DNA from: JBDTDV01 sp039922875
GTDB lineage: Bacteria; Actinomycetota; Actinomycetes; Actinomycetales; Microbacteriaceae
Length of the DNA stretch: 15,022 bases
Direction: 5' to 3'
Assembly: GCA_039922875.1 (NCBI GenBank)
Contig: JBDTDV010000001.1
Location: 1 to 15,022, forward strand
The stretch's first letter is position 1; each line of letters begins with the position of its first letter. The notes under the pieces are model-generated. The model saw only the letters and a program-made list of their open reading frames with translations, made no database searches and was not told where the DNA came from. A program made the position numbers and the translations under genes. This document shows, piece by piece, positions 1 to 6,194 of this stretch.

Positions 1-66
1 GCAGCAGTGACTCCGGCACCAGCGACTCCGGCACCAGCGACTCCGGCACCAGCACAGCCCCGTTAA
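1..66 (+). CDS. possible C-terminal end of a Pro/Ala/Thr-rich protein (partial)
   Basis: Frame 1 is open from the window edge to a TAA at 64-66 and encodes a low-complexity tail built from repeated P-A-T-P-A units. The family cannot be identified because the body of the gene lies outside the window. Two strong hairpins follow directly (68-103 and 112-148), as expected after a gene end. The frame is not certain. Frame 3 (3-185) is also open, gives Ser-Asp-Ser-Gly-Thr repeats, and has much higher G/C at third positions inside the repeat, but it would run through both hairpins and uses poorer codons after about position 55. A minus-strand reading with V-P-E-S-L repeats is also open. I prefer frame 1 because of the hairpins, with low confidence. 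Confidence 0.35.
   Translation, partial: AAVTPAPATPAPATPAPAQPR
9..53. repeat. three perfect tandem copies of a 15-bp unit
   Basis: The unit GACTCCGGCACCAGC occurs at 9-23, 24-38 and 39-53 with no mismatch. Being 15 bp long, it adds five residues per copy in any frame. Perfect identity at every position suggests recent slippage expansion. Too few and too short for a CRISPR array. Confidence 0.9.
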
Positions 67-67
67 C

Positions 68-103
68 GGCAGAAGGGCCGAAGACCCGATCTTCGACCCT
101 GCC
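68..103 (+). terminator. long interrupted hairpin, probable terminator
   Basis: GGCA (68-71) pairs with TGCC (100-103), GGG (75-77) with CCC (97-99), and CGAAGA (79-84) with TCTTCG (90-95) around a 5-nt loop. There is a 3-nt bulge at 72-74 and a C/A mismatch at 78/96. It starts 2 nt after the TAA at 64-66. No T-run follows, which is common for actinobacterial terminators. Function is inferred from structure and position. Confidence 0.5.
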
Positions 104-111
104 TAATGCTC

Positions 112-148
112 CGAGTCAGGGCGGCAACCCGAATGTCGCCCTGACTCG
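112..148. terminator. 12-bp perfect stem-loop, probable terminator
   Basis: CGAGTCAGGGCG (112-123) is perfectly complementary to CGCCCTGACTCG (137-148), with a 13-nt loop. The stem can extend inward by a G-T, a C-G and an A-T pair. No T-run is present on either side. Together with the hairpin at 68-103 it forms a double terminator-like end to whatever transcription enters from the left. Confidence 0.55.
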
Positions 149-491
149 CCCCCAACTCATTAGCCCGCTTACCCTAGTCGGCTAATGGCTGGCGATGTGC
201 TCAACGAGCAACACCTAGCAGAGTCAATACTGCCGTGACGGCAAAGAACTTCAAAGTCGACACTTCGGGGGACAGTTGGGGGACAAACCTCTCATTTGCC
301 CCCCAAATGGGGTGAGGAATTCCGGACTTTTTGCCTATTACTGACTTTCTCTCCGGGGTACATTTGCAGTTTCTCAGAGCCGGAACGGGCCGATTGTCAC
401 AAAAACGTCGTATTAGGGGGTTCCCACGACGGAAACCGTCATTTCGGTCGGATTACTGTAAATGGGTCACAATTCGATCAAAACTGACCTG
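149..491. other. gene-free gap with G-rich direct and inverted repeats
   Basis: No reading frame here has actinobacterial codon bias or a recognisable product, and the base composition is visibly poorer in G/C than the flanking genes. It holds an odd palindrome TGCCGT-G-ACGGCA (231-243), the direct repeat GGGGGACA at 267-274 and 278-285, an inverted repeat (276-287 with 295-306) and a short GACGG/CCGTC hairpin (428-440). In the related gene order I remember, maf lies beyond accE; no maf is visible here. The gap may be a deletion or insertion scar, but no transposase or integrase remnant can be read. Confidence 0.5.
276..306. repeat. inverted repeat, 12-bp arms with one mismatch
   Basis: TTGGGGGACAAA (276-287) pairs with TTTGCCCCCCAA (295-306), with a single A/C mismatch and a 7-nt loop. 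The left arm overlaps the second copy of the direct repeat GGGGGACA (267-274, 278-285). It could be a terminator, a recombinase arm site or a decayed element end. Nothing in the sequence decides between these. Confidence 0.6.
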
Positions 492-514
492 CCCCCAGTT
501 TTGGGGGAACAGTT
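482..514 (-). terminator. hairpin at the end of the accD-accE transcript
   Basis: CCCCCA (492-497) pairs with TGGGGG (502-507) around a 4-nt loop, and outer arms AACTG (482-486) and CAGTT (510-514) also pair. On the minus strand it overlaps the accE stop codon (515-513), and a TTTT run lies just beyond it (at 483-480). Position and short T-run fit an intrinsic terminator for accD-accE. Confidence 0.55.
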
Positions 515-758
515 AGCGCTGGGCGCGGTTCCAGGCGCCGCGGGACGGCACGATCGGCACGGCCGTCGGGCGCTGGCTCTGCTCCCAGGCGCCAGGCCCG
601 GCATCCGTCGCCTCGCGGCGCGACGAGGCGGACTCGGCCACAATGCCTTCGATGACGGCAGCCACGGCGGCGAGTTCGGTCGGGGTGGGCTGGCCGGAGA
701 CCACGCGCAGCAGCGCCTCCGGGGCGGCCGCACCGTCGGTCCCGGCGCTGTCGGTCAT
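513..758 (-). CDS. accE: acyl-CoA carboxylase epsilon subunit (AccE-like)
   Basis: This 81-residue protein has the layout of the small epsilon subunit that stabilises actinobacterial acyl-CoA carboxylases. An Ala-rich N-terminus is followed by the motif LLRVVSGQPTPTELAAVAAV (residues 17-36), which matches the family core. A short polar tail ends in a W-N-R-A segment. The family has no catalytic activity; it bridges the biotin-carrying alpha subunit and the carboxyltransferase beta subunit. Its ATG (758-756) overlaps the TGA of accD (757-755) in an ATGA junction, so the two are almost certainly translationally coupled. The subunit diverges quickly between species, so the call rests on the short core motif, size and position. 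Confidence 0.85.
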   Translation of the reverse strand: MTDSAGTDGAAAPEALLRVVSGQPTPTELAAVAAVIEGIVAESASSRREATDAGPGAWEQSQRPTAVPIVPSRGAWNRAQR

Positions 759-2359
759 AGCGGGATGTTCCCGTGCTTCTTGGGCGGCAGGCTCTCGCGC
801 TTGGTCCTCAGCGCGCGCAGCGCCTTGACGATCACGACGCGCGTCGCGGCCGGCTCGATGACCCCGTCCAGCTCGCCGCGCTCCGCCGCCAGGAAGGGAC
901 TCGCGACGTTGTAGGTGTACTCGTTGGCGAGCTTCGTGCGCACCGCCGCGACATCCTCACCCGCGGCCTGGGCAGCCTTGATCTCGTTGCGGTACAGGAT
1001 GTTGACTGCGCCTTGCCCACCCATCACCGCGATTTCCGCCGTCGGCCAGGCCAAATTGATGTCCGCACCGAGCTGTTTGGACCCCATCACGATGTACGCG
1101 CCGCCGTACGCCTTTCGGGTGATCACTGTCACCAACGGCACCGTCGCCTCGGCGTAGGCGTAGAGCAGCTTCGCGCCGCGGCGGATTACCCCGGTCCACT
1201 CTTGGTCGGTGCCGGGCAGGTATCCGGGCACGTCAACCAGGGTCAGGATCGGAATGGAGAACGCGTCGCAGAACCGGACGAACCGGGACGCCTTTTCACC
1301 CGCGTCGATGTTGAGCGTTCCGGCCATGGCGTTGGGCTGATTGGCGATCACGCCGACCGAACGCCCCTCGACCCGAGCGAACCCGATCACGATATTGGGC
1401 GCGAACAGGGGCTGCACCTCGAGGAACTCCTCGTCATCGACGATGTGCTCGATGATCACGTGCACGTCGTACGGCTGGTTCGGAGAGTCCGGGATCAGCG
1501 TGTTCAGCTTTCGATCGGCGTCGGTGAGCTCCAGCTGGCTCTCATGCTCGTACACCGGCAGCTCGGAGAGGTTGTTGTTGGGCAGGAAGCCCAACAGGGT
1601 ACGGACGTAGTCGAGGGCATCCTCTTCGTCACTGGCCAGGTAGTGGCTGACCCCGGAAATAGAGTTGTGCGTCAGGGCCCCGCCGAGCTCCTCAAAGCCG
1701 ACGTCTTCGCCGGTGACCGTTTTGATCACATCCGGCCCGGTGACGAACATGTGACTGGTCTTGTCCACCATGATCACGAAGTCCGTCAAAGCGGGAGAGT
1801 ACACGGCACCGCCGGCCGCCGGCCCCATCACGATCGAGATCTGCGGGATGACACCGGATGCCGCGGTATTACGACGGAAAATCTCGCCGTATTTGCCCAG
1901 CGCGACCACACCCTCTTGGATCCGGGCACCGCCCGAGTCCAGGATGCCGATCATCGGCACGCCGGTCTTCATGGCGTGCTCCATCACCTTGATGATCTTC
2001 TCGCCGGCGACCTCGCCGAGGGAGCCGCCGAAGATGGTGAAATCCTGGCTGAACACTGCGACTTGTCGGCCGTGGATCGTCCCAACGCCGGTGACCACCG
2101 CGTCGCCGTACGGGCGCTTCTTCTCCATCCCGAACCCGTGCGTACGGTGCCGGACGAACTCGTCGAACTCGACGAAGGAGCCCTGATCCAGCAGCAGACT
2201 GATGCGCTCCCGCGCGGTCATCTTGCCCTTGGTATGCTGCTTTTGGATCGCCTGCTCGCCGCTGGCGGTCACGGCTTCGTGGTACCGCTCTTTGAGATCA
2301 GCGAGCTTGCCCGCGGTGGTCGTCAGATCGGGACGCAGGCTTGATTCGTTCTCGGTCAC
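755..2359 (-). CDS. accD5: acyl-CoA (propionyl/acetyl-CoA) carboxylase beta subunit
   Basis: Carboxyltransferase subunit that moves CO2 from carboxybiotin to acyl-CoA, giving methylmalonyl-CoA or malonyl-CoA for fatty-acid and methyl-branched lipid synthesis. It is 534 residues, normal for the family. Visible marks are the N-terminal TARERISLLLD (residues 48-58), the first oxyanion-hole region GGARIQEGV (143-151) with GPAAGGAVYSPA (179-190), the second with AYGGAYIVMGSK (417-428), the LAWPTAEIAVMG segment (436-447), and the conserved C-terminus KKHGNIPL. Ile423 sits where family members tune chain-length specificity. The GTG at 2359 is chosen because a TAGAGT box lies 7 nt upstream and no ribosome site is seen; GTG at 2368 is an in-frame alternative. 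The open frame continues to 3301 but is antisense to dadA there. The biotin-carrying alpha subunit is not in the window. Confidence 0.95.
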   Translation of the reverse strand: MTENESSLRPDLTTTAGKLADLKERYHEAVTASGEQAIQKQHTKGKMTARERISLLLDQGSFVEFDEFVRHRTHGFGMEKKRPYGDAVVTGVGTIHGRQVAVFSQDFTIFGGSLGEVAGEKIIKVMEHAMKTGVPMIGILDSGGARIQEGVVALGKYGEIFRRNTAASGVIPQISIVMGPAAGGAVYSPALTDFVIMVDKTSHMFVTGPDVIKTVTGEDVGFEELGGALTHNSISGVSHYLASDEEDALDYVRTLLGFLPNNNLSELPVYEHESQLELTDADRKLNTLIPDSPNQPYDVHVIIEHIVDDEEFLEVQPLFAPNIVIGFARVEGRSVGVIANQPNAMAGTLNIDAGEKASRFVRFCDAFSIPILTLVDVPGYLPGTDQEWTGVIRRGAKLLYAYAEATVPLVTVITRKAYGGAYIVMGSKQLGADINLAWPTAEIAVMGGQGAVNILYRNEIKAAQAAGEDVAAVRTKLANEYTYNVASPFLAAERGELDGVIEPAATRVVIVKALRALRTKRESLPPKKHGNIPL

Positions 2360-2366
2360 GCGCTTC

Positions 2367-2372
2367 ACTCTA
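2367..2372 (-). promoter_or_regulatory. TANNNT box upstream of accD, possible leaderless promoter
   Basis: On the minus strand TAGAGT (2372-2367) is followed by 7 nt and then the accD GTG (2359). No convincing Shine-Dalgarno sequence precedes that GTG. A -10 box at this spacing would start transcription at or next to the start codon, as in known actinobacterial leaderless genes. No clear -35 is visible. Inference from pattern only. Confidence 0.4.
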
Positions 2373-2414
2373 CCGCCAGCGGACTGGCCGTCAGGAGTGG
2401 GGTCATTCGGTTGA

Positions 2415-2420
2415 TACGGT
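2415..2420 (+). promoter_or_regulatory. TANNNT box upstream of dadA, possible leaderless promoter
   Basis: TACGGT (2415-2420) is followed by 8 nt and the dadA ATG (2429). No Shine-Dalgarno sequence is present. It lies back-to-back with the accD box, so the 69-bp divergent region may hold two promoters. The AT-rich TTGATAC just upstream is an alternative -10. Confidence 0.35.
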
Positions 2421-2428
2421 TGGATAAT

Positions 2429-3676
2429 ATGAATGTAGAACAAGTTGTTGTTATCGGTGCGGGAATGGTCGGCCTGTCCACCGCGTACTTCCTCCAAGAG
2501 CGGGGAGTGCGGGTCACCGTTGTTGATCGGGCCGGTGTCGCAGCCGGATCCTCGTGGGGCAATGCGGGCTGGATCTCGCCTGCGCTTACCCTTCCGCTGC
2601 CTGAGCCCGCGGTACTCACTTACGGCCTGAGCGCGGTGGTGAAGCCCTCCGCCCCGCTGTACATCCCGGTGACGGCGAGCCCGAAACTGCTCCGCTTCCT
2701 GCTCGGCTTCGCTCGACACTGCACTCCCGCGAAATGGCGTTCGGCGATGGAGGTCTACGCGGAGGTCAACCGGGTCAGCGTCGAGGCGTTCGACGAGCTG
2801 ACCGCCGATGGCTCCGTAGCAGAGCCGTTCCGGTTGGCCGACCCGTTCCTGGCCGGCTTCAAATCGGTCAAGGACCGGCAGGCGATCGTCGAGGAGTTCG
2901 ACGTCGTCACCAAGTACGGCGCGAAGGTGGACTACGACCTCGTCGATGGTGAGGAGATGCGCTCGATCGAGCCGACCCTGGGAGACGGGGTGCAGGTCGG
3001 CGTCAAGCTGCGCGGGCAGCACTTCATCAATCCGCCCAAGTTCGTCGACTCGCTCGCCGACGCGGTTCGCGCGCGCGGCGCCGAGATCCTTAGCGGCTTC
3101 GACGTCAAAGACATCATCGACCTCGGTACCCCCGGAGTGCGGGTGGTGCCGGTCTCCGGCGACCCGATCACCGCCGATGCCGTCGTGATCGCCACCGGCA
3201 CGTGGATGGGGGAGCTGGCCCACAAGTTCGGGGTGCGCCAGCTGGTCCAGGCCGGTCGCGGCTACAGCTTCACCGTGATTCCGGAAGCGATGCCGACGCA
3301 TCCGATCTACTTCCCCACCCAGCGGGTGGCGTGCACCCCGTTGGGCGACCGATTCCGAATCAGCGGAATGATGGAATTCCGCCCCGCGGACACCCCGTTG
3401 GACCCACGCCGGGTGACCGCGATCATCAACGCGGCGCGGCCGATGTTCACCGGAATTGATTGGGAGTCCCGCAAGGAAGAGTGGGTCGGCTCCCGGCCGT
3501 GCACACCGGACGGACTTCCACTGATCGGGGCGACCCGCTCACCGCGGGTGCAGGTGGCCGGTGGCCATGGCATGTGGGGGATTACCCTTGGGCCGTTGAC
3601 CGGAAAATACCTGGCGGCCTCGATGACCGGAGCCGAGGTTCCTGCAGTAATGCAGCACTTCGATCCTCTGCGGTAA
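2429..3676 (+). CDS. dadA: FAD-dependent D-amino-acid dehydrogenase/oxidase, DadA-like
   Basis: A 415-residue flavoprotein of the DAO/DadA family that deaminates D-amino acids (typically D-alanine) to 2-oxo acids. The N-terminus VVVIGAGMVG carries the FAD-binding GxGxxG at residues 10-15, with the acidic end of the second strand at D33. SSWGNAGWISP (41-51) matches the NAGQISP-type motif of DadA. The C-terminal RPCTPDGLPLIG (356-367) followed by AGGHGMWGITLGP is the conserved FAD/substrate segment. ATG 2429 is preferred over the in-frame TTG at 2411 because it starts just before the first beta strand. cycA follows 145 bp downstream in the same direction, which points to D-alanine or another small D-amino acid as substrate. 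Other family members act on glycine, sarcosine or proline. No alanine racemase gene is nearby. Confidence 0.85.
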   Translation: MNVEQVVVIGAGMVGLSTAYFLQERGVRVTVVDRAGVAAGSSWGNAGWISPALTLPLPEPAVLTYGLSAVVKPSAPLYIPVTASPKLLRFLLGFARHCTPAKWRSAMEVYAEVNRVSVEAFDELTADGSVAEPFRLADPFLAGFKSVKDRQAIVEEFDVVTKYGAKVDYDLVDGEEMRSIEPTLGDGVQVGVKLRGQHFINPPKFVDSLADAVRARGAEILSGFDVKDIIDLGTPGVRVVPVSGDPITADAVVIATGTWMGELAHKFGVRQLVQAGRGYSFTVIPEAMPTHPIYFPTQRVACTPLGDRFRISGMMEFRPADTPLDPRRVTAIINAARPMFTGIDWESRKEEWVGSRPCTPDGLPLIGATRSPRVQVAGGHGMWGITLGPLTGKYLAASMTGAEVPAVMQHFDPLR

Positions 3677-3694
3677 ATCCACGCGTCGAACGCT

Positions 3695-3736
3695 GCTGAC
3701 CTCAACCGAAACCCGAGCGAGGTCAGCCGGGTTCGG
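3695..3736. promoter_or_regulatory. two interlocking inverted repeats between dadA and cycA
   Basis: GCTGACCTC (3695-3703) is perfectly complementary to GAGGTCAGC (3719-3727). The sequence in that loop, CCGAAACCCG (3706-3715), pairs with CGGGTTCGG (3728-3736) with one bulged A. With no nucleotides between 3727 and 3728 the two full stems probably cannot form together, so they would be alternative hairpins. Possible roles are a dadA terminator, an operator, or an attenuator for cycA. No T-run follows. Confidence 0.5.
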
Positions 3737-3821
3737 CGCGGGTACTCGCATGCATATTCGTACGATCAATGCCGCCACAAGCGAACCGCTCTCGGCGTGC
3801 GTAATGCTTGAAAGAAGTTTC

Positions 3822-5294
3822 ATGTCCTCCAATACAACGACAAAGGCGTCTACGGAGCCAGAGGGCGACGCTCATCTGTCGCGCTCCCTCTCGAACCGCC
3901 ATATCCAACTGATCGCAATAGGCGGTGCGATCGGCACCGGCCTGTTCATGGGTTCTGGTAAGACAATCTCCCTCGCTGGGCCCTCGGTGATCTTCGTCTA
4001 CATGATCATCGGCTTCATGCTGTTCTTCGTCATGCGGGCGATGGGCGAACTGCTGTTGTCCAATCTGAAATATCGTTCCTTCGCCGACTTTGCTGCCGAT
4101 CTGCTCGGGCCCTGGGCCGGATTCTTCACCGGCTGGACGTACTGGTTCTGCTGGATCGTCACCGGAATCGCCGACGTCGTGGCGATCGCCGGATATGTGG
4201 CCTTCTGGTACAAAGATTTGCCGCTGTGGATTCCCGCGCTGTCCGCCATCGTGCTGCTGCTCGGTTTGAATCTGCCGACGGTGAAGGCTTTCGGCGAGAC
4301 CGAGTTCTGGTTTGCCCTGATCAAGATCATCGCGATCGGCGTACTGGTCATCGTGGGACTGGTGATGGTATTCACGTCGTTCAAGGCGCCAGACGGAACC
4401 GAGGCCTCGTTCGCCAATCTGTGGAATGACGGCGGATTCTTCCCGACCGGTCCGATGGGCTTCGTCGCCGGCTTCCAGATCGCCGTGTTCGCTTTCGTCG
4501 GGATCGAGCTGGTCGGCACCGCCGCAGCCGAGACCAAGAATCCGGAGAAGAACCTGCCGCGCGCGATCAACTCGATCCCGGTACGCATCCTGCTGTTCTA
4601 TGTCGGTGCGTTGCTGGTGATCCTGTGTGTGACCCCCTGGCGTGAGGTGTCCGATCACGTCAGCCCATTCGTCACCATGTTCTCCCTCGCCGGCCTGATG
4701 ATCGCCGCCACGGTGATCAACTTTGTGGTGCTCACTAGCGCGACCTCCTCGGCCAACTCGGGAATCTACTCGACCTCCCGGATGATCTTCGGGCTGTCCC
4801 GGGACGCGGACGCCCCGAAGCGGTTCGGCCGGCTGTCGAAAAACAAGGTTCCACGTAGCGCGCTGGTCTTCTCCTGCTCGTTCCTCCTGGTCGGAGTCAT
4901 CCTGTTGTACGCAGGCCAGTCGATCATCCAGGCGTTCACTGTCGCGACCACGATTTCGGCTGTCCTGTTCATGTTCGTCTGGACGATCATCCTGTGCTCA
5001 TACCTGGCGTACCGCCGCCGGCGCCCGCAGTTGCACGAGGCTTCGAAGTTCAAGATGCCCGGCGGTGTCGCGATGTGCTACGTCGTGCTTGCCTTCTTCG
5101 TGTTCATCATCTGGGCGTTGACCCAGAAGGAGGACACCATGCAGGCGCTCCTGATCACGCCGATCTGGTTCCTCATCCTCGGGGTCGCCTATTGGTTCCT
5201 GCGCAAGAACCCGGCGCACAAGCAGCGTCGGCTGGAATACAAGATCGCCGTCGCTGCGGAGAAAAAGGCCCTGGCCGGGTCGCTGACCGAGTAG
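3822..5294 (+). CDS. cycA: D-serine/D-alanine/glycine:H+ symporter, CycA-type amino-acid permease
   Basis: A 490-residue APC-superfamily permease with about 12 membrane helices. From memory it is very close to E. coli CycA over long stretches: NRHIQLIAIGGAIGTGLFMG (residues 25-44) carries the unwound-helix-1 substrate motif, followed by the MRAMGELLLSNL and GPWAGFFTGWTYWFCW segments, then FAFVGIELVGTAAAETKNPE, LPRAINSIPVRI and the SSANSGIYSTSRM region. CycA imports D-alanine, D-serine, glycine and D-cycloserine. Start ATG 3822 is chosen for the purine-rich GAAAGAAG 4-11 nt upstream and because the CycA-like part begins soon after; an in-frame ATG at 3804 is less likely. A TACGAT at 3761-3766 could be its own -10 box. 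Downstream of dadA, it probably supplies the substrate of DadA. Confidence 0.9.
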   Translation: MSSNTTTKASTEPEGDAHLSRSLSNRHIQLIAIGGAIGTGLFMGSGKTISLAGPSVIFVYMIIGFMLFFVMRAMGELLLSNLKYRSFADFAADLLGPWAGFFTGWTYWFCWIVTGIADVVAIAGYVAFWYKDLPLWIPALSAIVLLLGLNLPTVKAFGETEFWFALIKIIAIGVLVIVGLVMVFTSFKAPDGTEASFANLWNDGGFFPTGPMGFVAGFQIAVFAFVGIELVGTAAAETKNPEKNLPRAINSIPVRILLFYVGALLVILCVTPWREVSDHVSPFVTMFSLAGLMIAATVINFVVLTSATSSANSGIYSTSRMIFGLSRDADAPKRFGRLSKNKVPRSALVFSCSFLLVGVILLYAGQSIIQAFTVATTISAVLFMFVWTIILCSYLAYRRRRPQLHEASKFKMPGGVAMCYVVLAFFVFIIWALTQKEDTMQALLITPIWFLILGVAYWFLRKNPAHKQRRLEYKIAVAAEKKALAGSLTE

Positions 5295-5381
5295 GCGAAT
5301 CGCGGTTCCTGCGCCTGCCGAACGGCGAGCAGCAAAGGCGTAGCGACCGTGGCACGAGAACCGAGGGGCGAGAATAGGACG

Positions 5382-6188
5382 ATGGACTTTCCGCGCAGTA
5401 CCGTCCTCGCCACCCGGTTCGAATACCTTCGGCGGGCCGGTTCGACCAACGACGAACTGGTCCGCCGGGTGACCGGGCCGGATGCCGCGGACTGGCCGGA
5501 CCTGTCGGTGCTCGTCACCGGTGACCAGACCGGCGGCCGTGGCCGGCTGGGTCGCGCTTGGCTCGCGCCGGCCGGCAAGTCCTTAGCGGTCTCGGCGCTG
5601 CTTCGACCCGCCCGTCCGGCCATCGCAGCACCCGGGAATTCGGCTATCCCGATCGAGAGCTTCGCCTGGTTCCCGCTGCTGGCAGGGCTCGCTATGGTCC
5701 GCGCGGTCGACACGGTCGTGCCGGCCGGCGTCGCACTCAAATGGCCAAACGATGTGTTGATCAATGGCCTTAAGGTGTGCGGCATCCTGTCCGAGCTCTT
5801 GCCGGGAGCCGACGGCGTCGTGGTCGGCGCGGGACTGAACCTCACGCTTGACGAGCAGGATCTGCCCACCGACACCTCCACCTCGCTGCTGCTCGCCGGA
5901 GTGGAGCACCCAGATCCGGATGCGATTCTCGCCGCCTATCTGCGGGAACTGCGGCTGCTCTACCGCTCCTATCTCGGCTCAGCCGGCTCCGCCACGTCTA
6001 GTGGTCTGCTGGCCGCGGTCACCGAACGTTGCGAGACTGTCGGCCGGCCGGTGCGCGTCGAGCTGCCAACCGGGAAGCGGCTCACCGGAACCGCGACCGC
6101 GATCGATGCCGGCGGCCGGATCGTTGTCGAGTCGGATTCCGGGCTCACGGCTGTCGCCGCAGGCGATGTGACCCACTTGAGGTATTAA
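5382..6188 (+). CDS. birA: biotin--[acetyl-CoA-carboxylase] ligase
   Basis: A 268-residue biotin protein ligase that makes biotinyl-AMP and attaches biotin to the carrier lysine of carboxylase alpha subunits. The biotin/ATP loop GGRGRLGRAW lies at residues 51-60, KWPNDVLING at 120-129 holds the catalytic lysine region, and KVCGILSEL (131-139) and GAGLNL (149-154) follow as expected. The C-terminal beta-barrel (about 215-268) is present. No N-terminal helix-turn-helix exists, so it is the monofunctional type and not a biotin-operon repressor. ATG 5382 is preferred because family similarity begins at once; AGGA at 5376-5379 is close and GAGGGG at 5363-5368 is distant, while GTG 5349 in the same frame has AAAGG about 10 nt before it. 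It normally neighbours accD; here dadA-cycA lies between them. Confidence 0.93.
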   Translation: MDFPRSTVLATRFEYLRRAGSTNDELVRRVTGPDAADWPDLSVLVTGDQTGGRGRLGRAWLAPAGKSLAVSALLRPARPAIAAPGNSAIPIESFAWFPLLAGLAMVRAVDTVVPAGVALKWPNDVLINGLKVCGILSELLPGADGVVVGAGLNLTLDEQDLPTDTSTSLLLAGVEHPDPDAILAAYLRELRLLYRSYLGSAGSATSSGLLAAVTERCETVGRPVRVELPTGKRLTGTATAIDAGGRIVVESDSGLTAVAAGDVTHLRY

Positions 6189-6194
6189 TAGCAC

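Noticed and set aside
9..53. CRISPR-like short repeat array
   Set aside because: The 15-bp units are directly abutting with no spacers; this is a simple tandem repeat within a low-complexity reading frame.
296..516. Two small + strand frames of 61-63 codons in the gap before accE
   Set aside because: They overlap each other in different frames, have poor codon bias, no ribosome site and no recognisable product.
773..2344. Long + strand open frame of 523 codons opposite accD
   Set aside because: It is the mirror of a high-GC gene. The product is Asp/Arg/His-rich with no recognisable family, while the opposite strand encodes a fully conserved carboxylase subunit.
2360..3301. N-terminal extension of accD to 848 residues
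   Set aside because: The extra 314 codons are antisense to dadA, have no family similarity and contain low-complexity Arg/Asp/His runs. The family start matches the GTG at 2359.
3695..3736. True H-type RNA pseudoknot between dadA and cycA
   Set aside because: The two stems cross as in a pseudoknot, but the connecting loop over the 9-bp first stem has zero nucleotides, which is sterically implausible. Alternative hairpins are the better reading.
3723..4658. Minus-strand open frame of 311 codons
   Set aside because: Antisense to cycA, rich in His/Gln/Asp, with no motif. The + strand reading is a near-complete CycA homologue.
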